Notes under the pieces: generated by a model
The model's input: the letters and a program-made list of their open reading frames with translations, nothing else
Databases searched by the model: none
What the model was told of the DNA's origin: nothing
NCBI GenBank assembly: GCA_002377695.1
Contig: DFQH01000004.1
Location: forward strand, 124,001-188,000
Source of the DNA: Citromicrobium sp. UBA3494
Lineage (GTDB): Bacteria; Pseudomonadota; Alphaproteobacteria; Sphingomonadales; Sphingomonadaceae
Direction: 5' to 3'
DNA: 64,000 bases
Position numbers and translations under genes: made by a program
Shown: one piece after another, positions 60,960 to 64,000 of the stretch
Layout: every line of letters starts with the position of its first letter
Position numbering within the stretch: the first letter of the stretch is position 1

Positions 60960-63094
60960 AGCTGCCTGCCTTCATCTCGCCCGCGCTGGCGCTTCCCGCC
61001 GGTATCCTTGCGGTCATCGTGCTGATGGTCGTGCCGATCCCGGCGCTGATGCTCGACCTGTTCTTCGTGCTCAATATCGCGCTGTCGGTCTCGATCCTGA
61101 TGGCCGCGATGAATGCGCAGAAGCCGCTGGACTTCTCGTCCTTCCCCTCGGTCCTGCTGTTCGCGACACTGATGCGCCTCGCGCTCAATGTCGCCTCGAC
61201 CCGCATCGTGCTGCTCAATGGGCACGAGGGGGGAGATGCCGCGGGCAAGGTGATCGAGGCCTTCGGCGCCTTTCTGATCGGGGGCAATTTCGCGGTCGGG
61301 CTGATCGTCTTCATCATCCTGACCATCATCAACATGGTGGTGGTGACCAAGGGTGCAGGCCGCGTGTCCGAAGTGACCGCGCGCTTCACCCTCGACGCGC
61401 TGCCCGGCAAGCAGATGGCGATCGATTCCGATCTCGCCGCCGGGCTGATGACCGCCGAGGAAGCCAAGGCCCGCCGCCGCGAGATCGCGACCGAGGCCGA
61501 TTTCTACGGTTCGATGGATGGTGCGAGCAAGTTCGTGAAGGGCGACGCGATCGCCGCGCTGCTGATCCTGATCGTCAACGTGATCGCCGGGCTGGTGCTC
61601 GGCATGAGCATGTATGGTCTTTCCGCAGGCGAGGCAGGCTCGGTCTATGTCACGCTGGCCGTCGGCGATGCGCTGGTCGCCTCGATCCCCGCGCTGCTGC
61701 TGTCGATCGCCGCCGCCGTGATCGTGACCCGTGTCTCCGACACGCGCGATCTCACCGGCCAGATCGGCGGGCAGCTGGCGGATTCGAAAATCTGGCTGCC
61801 GGTCGGCTGCATTCTGGGCGCCATCGGTTGCATTCCCGCAATGCCGCAGATGATCTTCCTGCCGCTGGCCGCAGGCGCGCTGCTGCTGTGGCGTGCGCTT
61901 TCCAGGCGCGAGCAGGCCGCCGCGGTCTTCATTCCCGAGCCCGAGGAAGCGCCCGATCCCTCGCGCATTTCCATCGGCGAGGTGTCCGATCAGACGCTGG
62001 TGACGATCCAGCTCGGCTACGGGCTGGTCCAGCTCGCCGACGACAAGAAGGGCGCGCCGCTGGTCGCGCGGCTGACCGGGCTGCGCAAGCAGATGTGCCA
62101 GGCTTTCGGTTTCGTGGTGCCGCAGTTCCGCATTGCCGACAGCTTCGACATCGGACCGGACGAATATCGGATCATGCTGGGCGGCGCGCCGGTGGGCTCA
62201 GGCACGCTGCGTGCGAACAAGCTGCTGGCGATCGACACCGGCGAAGTGCTCGACGCGCATGTGCTGCAGGGCGAGCCGACCAAGGACCCGAGCTTCGGTT
62301 GCGATGCCAAATGGATCGACGCGGGATCGCGCGATCTGGCGGTGGCCGAAGGCTATCTGGTGGTCGATCCGGAAAGCGTCATCGCCACGCAGGTCCACCA
62401 GTTGCTCGCAGGCCGCGCGGCCGAGCTGCTGGGCCCCGACCAGGTGCGCGAATTGCTGGACCTGCTGCGCGAACGCCATTCGCAGTTGATCGAAACGATC
62501 ACGCCGCAGCCCCTGTCGCTGGCCGCGATCACCGCGGTGCTCAAGGCGCTGCTGGCGGATGGCATTTCGCTGACGCACTCGGTGCGCGTGTTCTCCAGCC
62601 TTTCGCAGGCGGCGCAGCGCACCGCGGACCCGGCGCAGATCGTGGAACTGATGCGGACCGATCTGGGCACGCTGCTGGTCGGCAATATCTGCGGCCCCAA
62701 CGAGCGGTTGCCGGTCGTCACCCTGGCCGCGCAGCTGGAAGAGATGGTCGTCGGCGGGATGCAGGACCCGACCACGGGAGAGATCGTGATCGAGCCCGAT
62801 CTGGCGCGCTCCATCGGTGAACGGATCGGCGCGCTGTTGCAGAGCCGTCCGCAGGGCGCGCTGACGCCTGCGCTGGTCGTCCAGCCTCGCGCGCGCCGTG
62901 TGCTCGCCAGCCTGCTGAAGCTGCGCGCGCCCGGCATGCTGGTCCTGTCGATCAACGAATTGCCCGCCGCCCAGCCGATCGAGGTGGTCGCGGTGATCGG
63001 TGACGAGGCGGAGGCCGCCCCGAGCGAACCCCGTCAGCTTCCGCCGCCGGAGCATCAGTCAGCCATGCAACCTGCCGAGGCACTTGCCGCATGA
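60956..63094 (+). CDS. flhA: Flagellar export gate protein FlhA
   Basis: The 712-residue protein starts with GTG at 60956, overlapping the previous stop. The N-terminal half has about eight membrane helices with the family signature FPSVLLFATLMRLALNVAST followed by RIVLL, and the FHIPEP-type loop region. The C-terminal cytoplasmic domain binds export chaperones (conserved LLVGNICGPNERLPVVTLAA). FlhA forms the nonameric ring of the exporter. It overlaps fliA by 4 bp. Confidence 0.96.
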   Translation: MKLPAFISPALALPAGILAVIVLMVVPIPALMLDLFFVLNIALSVSILMAAMNAQKPLDFSSFPSVLLFATLMRLALNVASTRIVLLNGHEGGDAAGKVIEAFGAFLIGGNFAVGLIVFIILTIINMVVVTKGAGRVSEVTARFTLDALPGKQMAIDSDLAAGLMTAEEAKARRREIATEADFYGSMDGASKFVKGDAIAALLILIVNVIAGLVLGMSMYGLSAGEAGSVYVTLAVGDALVASIPALLLSIAAAVIVTRVSDTRDLTGQIGGQLADSKIWLPVGCILGAIGCIPAMPQMIFLPLAAGALLLWRALSRREQAAAVFIPEPEEAPDPSRISIGEVSDQTLVTIQLGYGLVQLADDKKGAPLVARLTGLRKQMCQAFGFVVPQFRIADSFDIGPDEYRIMLGGAPVGSGTLRANKLLAIDTGEVLDAHVLQGEPTKDPSFGCDAKWIDAGSRDLAVAEGYLVVDPESVIATQVHQLLAGRAAELLGPDQVRELLDLLRERHSQLIETITPQPLSLAAITAVLKALLADGISLTHSVRVFSSLSQAAQRTADPAQIVELMRTDLGTLLVGNICGPNERLPVVTLAAQLEEMVVGGMQDPTTGEIVIEPDLARSIGERIGALLQSRPQGALTPALVVQPRARRVLASLLKLRAPGMLVLSINELPAAQPIEVVAVIGDEAEAAPSEPRQLPPPEHQSAMQPAEALAA

Positions 63095-63813
63095 AGCACG
63101 ACCACTCCAATTTTGCCGTCCGTCAGGCCTATGGTTCCAGCGTCCAGCAGAAGGTGACGCAGTTCCTGCCGCTGGTGCGCAAGCTTGCCTGGTACTACGA
63201 AGGCCATGGCAGCGCGACGATCGATGTGGACGATCTGATGCAGGCCGGGATGATGGCGCTGACCGAAGCGGCGCAGAGGCACGACCGGCCGAGCGACGAT
63301 GGCTTCGCGGCCTATGCCAAAATGCGCGTGCGCGGCGCCATGGTGGACCTGTTGCGCGGCCAATCCCACAAGCCGCGCAGCGCGGCGAGCTGGTCGCGCA
63401 AGCGCGATTGTGCAGAACAGGGCCTGCGCACCGAACTGGGCCGCGCGCCCACCGCCGCCGAAATGGCTGGCGCGATGGACATGCCGCTCGACCGGTACGA
63501 AGCGATGCGATTTGCCGCCTCGACCAGTTCCACCTCGATAGAGGAATGCTACTCGGACAGCGACAGCGCCTTCGGCGACGAGCGGCCGGACCCCGAAGCG
63601 AGCCTGCTGGCGAGCGAGGACAGTTCGGTTCTGGCCGGTGCCATCGCCGCACTGCCGGAACGATTGCAGCTGGTCCTGAAGCTCTATTTCATCGAGGAAC
63701 TGAACCTCAACGAGATCGCCGCGGTGCTGGGCGTGAGCGTGCCGCGGGTGCATCAGCTGAAGGCAGATGCGCTTAAGAAGGCGCGCGTCGCGCTGGTATC
63801 GCAGACGGATTAG
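63091..63813 (+). CDS. fliA: Flagellar sigma factor sigma-28 (FliA)
   Basis: The 240-residue protein has sigma-70 region 2 (LVRKLAWYYEGHGSATIDVD, DLMQAGMMALTEAAQRHD), region 3 around residues 105-135, and region 4 with a helix-turn-helix (LPERLQLVLKLYFIEELNLN and EIAAVLGVSVPRVHQLKADA). It reads class III promoters, three of which are proposed here. The ATGA overlap with flhA and the upstream sigma-54 promoter put FliA synthesis under the sigma-54 activator. Confidence 0.94.
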   Translation: MKHDHSNFAVRQAYGSSVQQKVTQFLPLVRKLAWYYEGHGSATIDVDDLMQAGMMALTEAAQRHDRPSDDGFAAYAKMRVRGAMVDLLRGQSHKPRSAASWSRKRDCAEQGLRTELGRAPTAAEMAGAMDMPLDRYEAMRFAASTSSTSIEECYSDSDSAFGDERPDPEASLLASEDSSVLAGAIAALPERLQLVLKLYFIEELNLNEIAAVLGVSVPRVHQLKADALKKARVALVSQTD

Positions 63814-63872
63814 ACCGGGCCGAAGTGCAGGCGGCTGCGCGAAGCGTTTGCACCGCAGCATAACTTGCCTCT

Positions 63873-64000
63873 ATGGCCTTGCGCATGGCCGACGGAGATC
63901 TCGATCCACCGCCTGCATTGGGCGCTATCGCCTGTCCGGCACTGTTTCTCGATTTCGACGGTACCTTGGTCGAACTCGCGCCGAGCCCCTCGCAAATCGT
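63873..64000 (+). CDS. otsB: Trehalose-phosphatase-like HAD protein, 3' end beyond the window
   Basis: Only the first 42 residues are visible. From ATG 63873 (or 63885) the frame reads to LFLDFDGTLVELAPSPSQI, the HAD nucleophile motif DFDGTL in the setting typical of trehalose-6-phosphate phosphatase. It would dephosphorylate trehalose-6-phosphate, an osmoprotection step. It follows fliA by 59 bp but is unlikely to be part of the flagellar programme. The partial sequence limits certainty. Confidence 0.65.
   Translation, partial: MALRMADGDLDPPPALGAIACPALFLDFDGTLVELAPSPSQI

Overview
The window comes from a GC-rich alphaproteobacterium. Sphingomonadales, perhaps an Erythrobacteraceae-like lineage, is the best guess. 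This rests on gene style: a large TonB-dependent receptor followed by a TPR-sulfotransferase, a short PutA, sphingomonad-like TonB-domain proteins, and a compact flagellar locus. No rRNA, tRNA, transposase, integrase or CRISPR array was seen.

Region 1 (1-15.5 kb) is almost filled by the 3' part of a giant autotransporter adhesin (more than 4,900 residues, start outside the window). Its passenger is assembled from three families of repeated modules. A 0.7 kb intergenic stretch follows. Region 2 (15.5-22.2 kb) holds a TonB-dependent receptor, a TPR-sulfotransferase and three small exported proteins of unknown function. Region 3 (22.2-30.4 kb) holds dCTP deaminase, bifunctional proline catabolism enzyme PutA, two tandem paralogous Crp/Fnr-type regulators divergent from putA, a BCCT osmolyte transporter, and a FixJ/NarL-like response regulator with an atypical receiver.

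Region 4 (30.6-63.8 kb) is a nearly complete flagellar locus. One minus-strand block of 18 genes runs from a sigma-54 enhancer-binding protein through fliEFGHIJKLMNOPQR, flhB, fliD and fliS. A single flagellin gene is divergent from it. A second minus-strand block runs flgBCDEFGHIJKL-motAB. Divergent from flgB is a MotA-like/short MotB-like gene pair followed by flgA, flgM and flgN; a transglycosylase-flhA-fliA operon closes the locus. The last 128 bases begin a trehalose-phosphatase-like gene.

Promoter signals give a coherent regulatory reading. Perfect sigma-54 elements precede flgB and the transglycosylase-flhA-fliA operon. Three elements of the form TTAA-N15-G(C/T)CGNTCT, resembling sigma-28 promoters, precede flagellin, fliD and flgM. 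The inferred hierarchy is activator plus sigma-54, then hook-basal body genes and FliA, then FliA switches on filament, cap and FlgM, with FlgM as the checkpoint. FliS, FliD, FlgM, FlgN and FliA are present and no FlbT, FlaF or FliX was seen, so the logic resembles gammaproteobacterial-type systems more than the Caulobacter type. The most unusual items are the extra stator-like pair, the coordinately shortened hook protein FlgE and hook cap scaffold FlgD, and the duplicated module structure of the giant adhesin.
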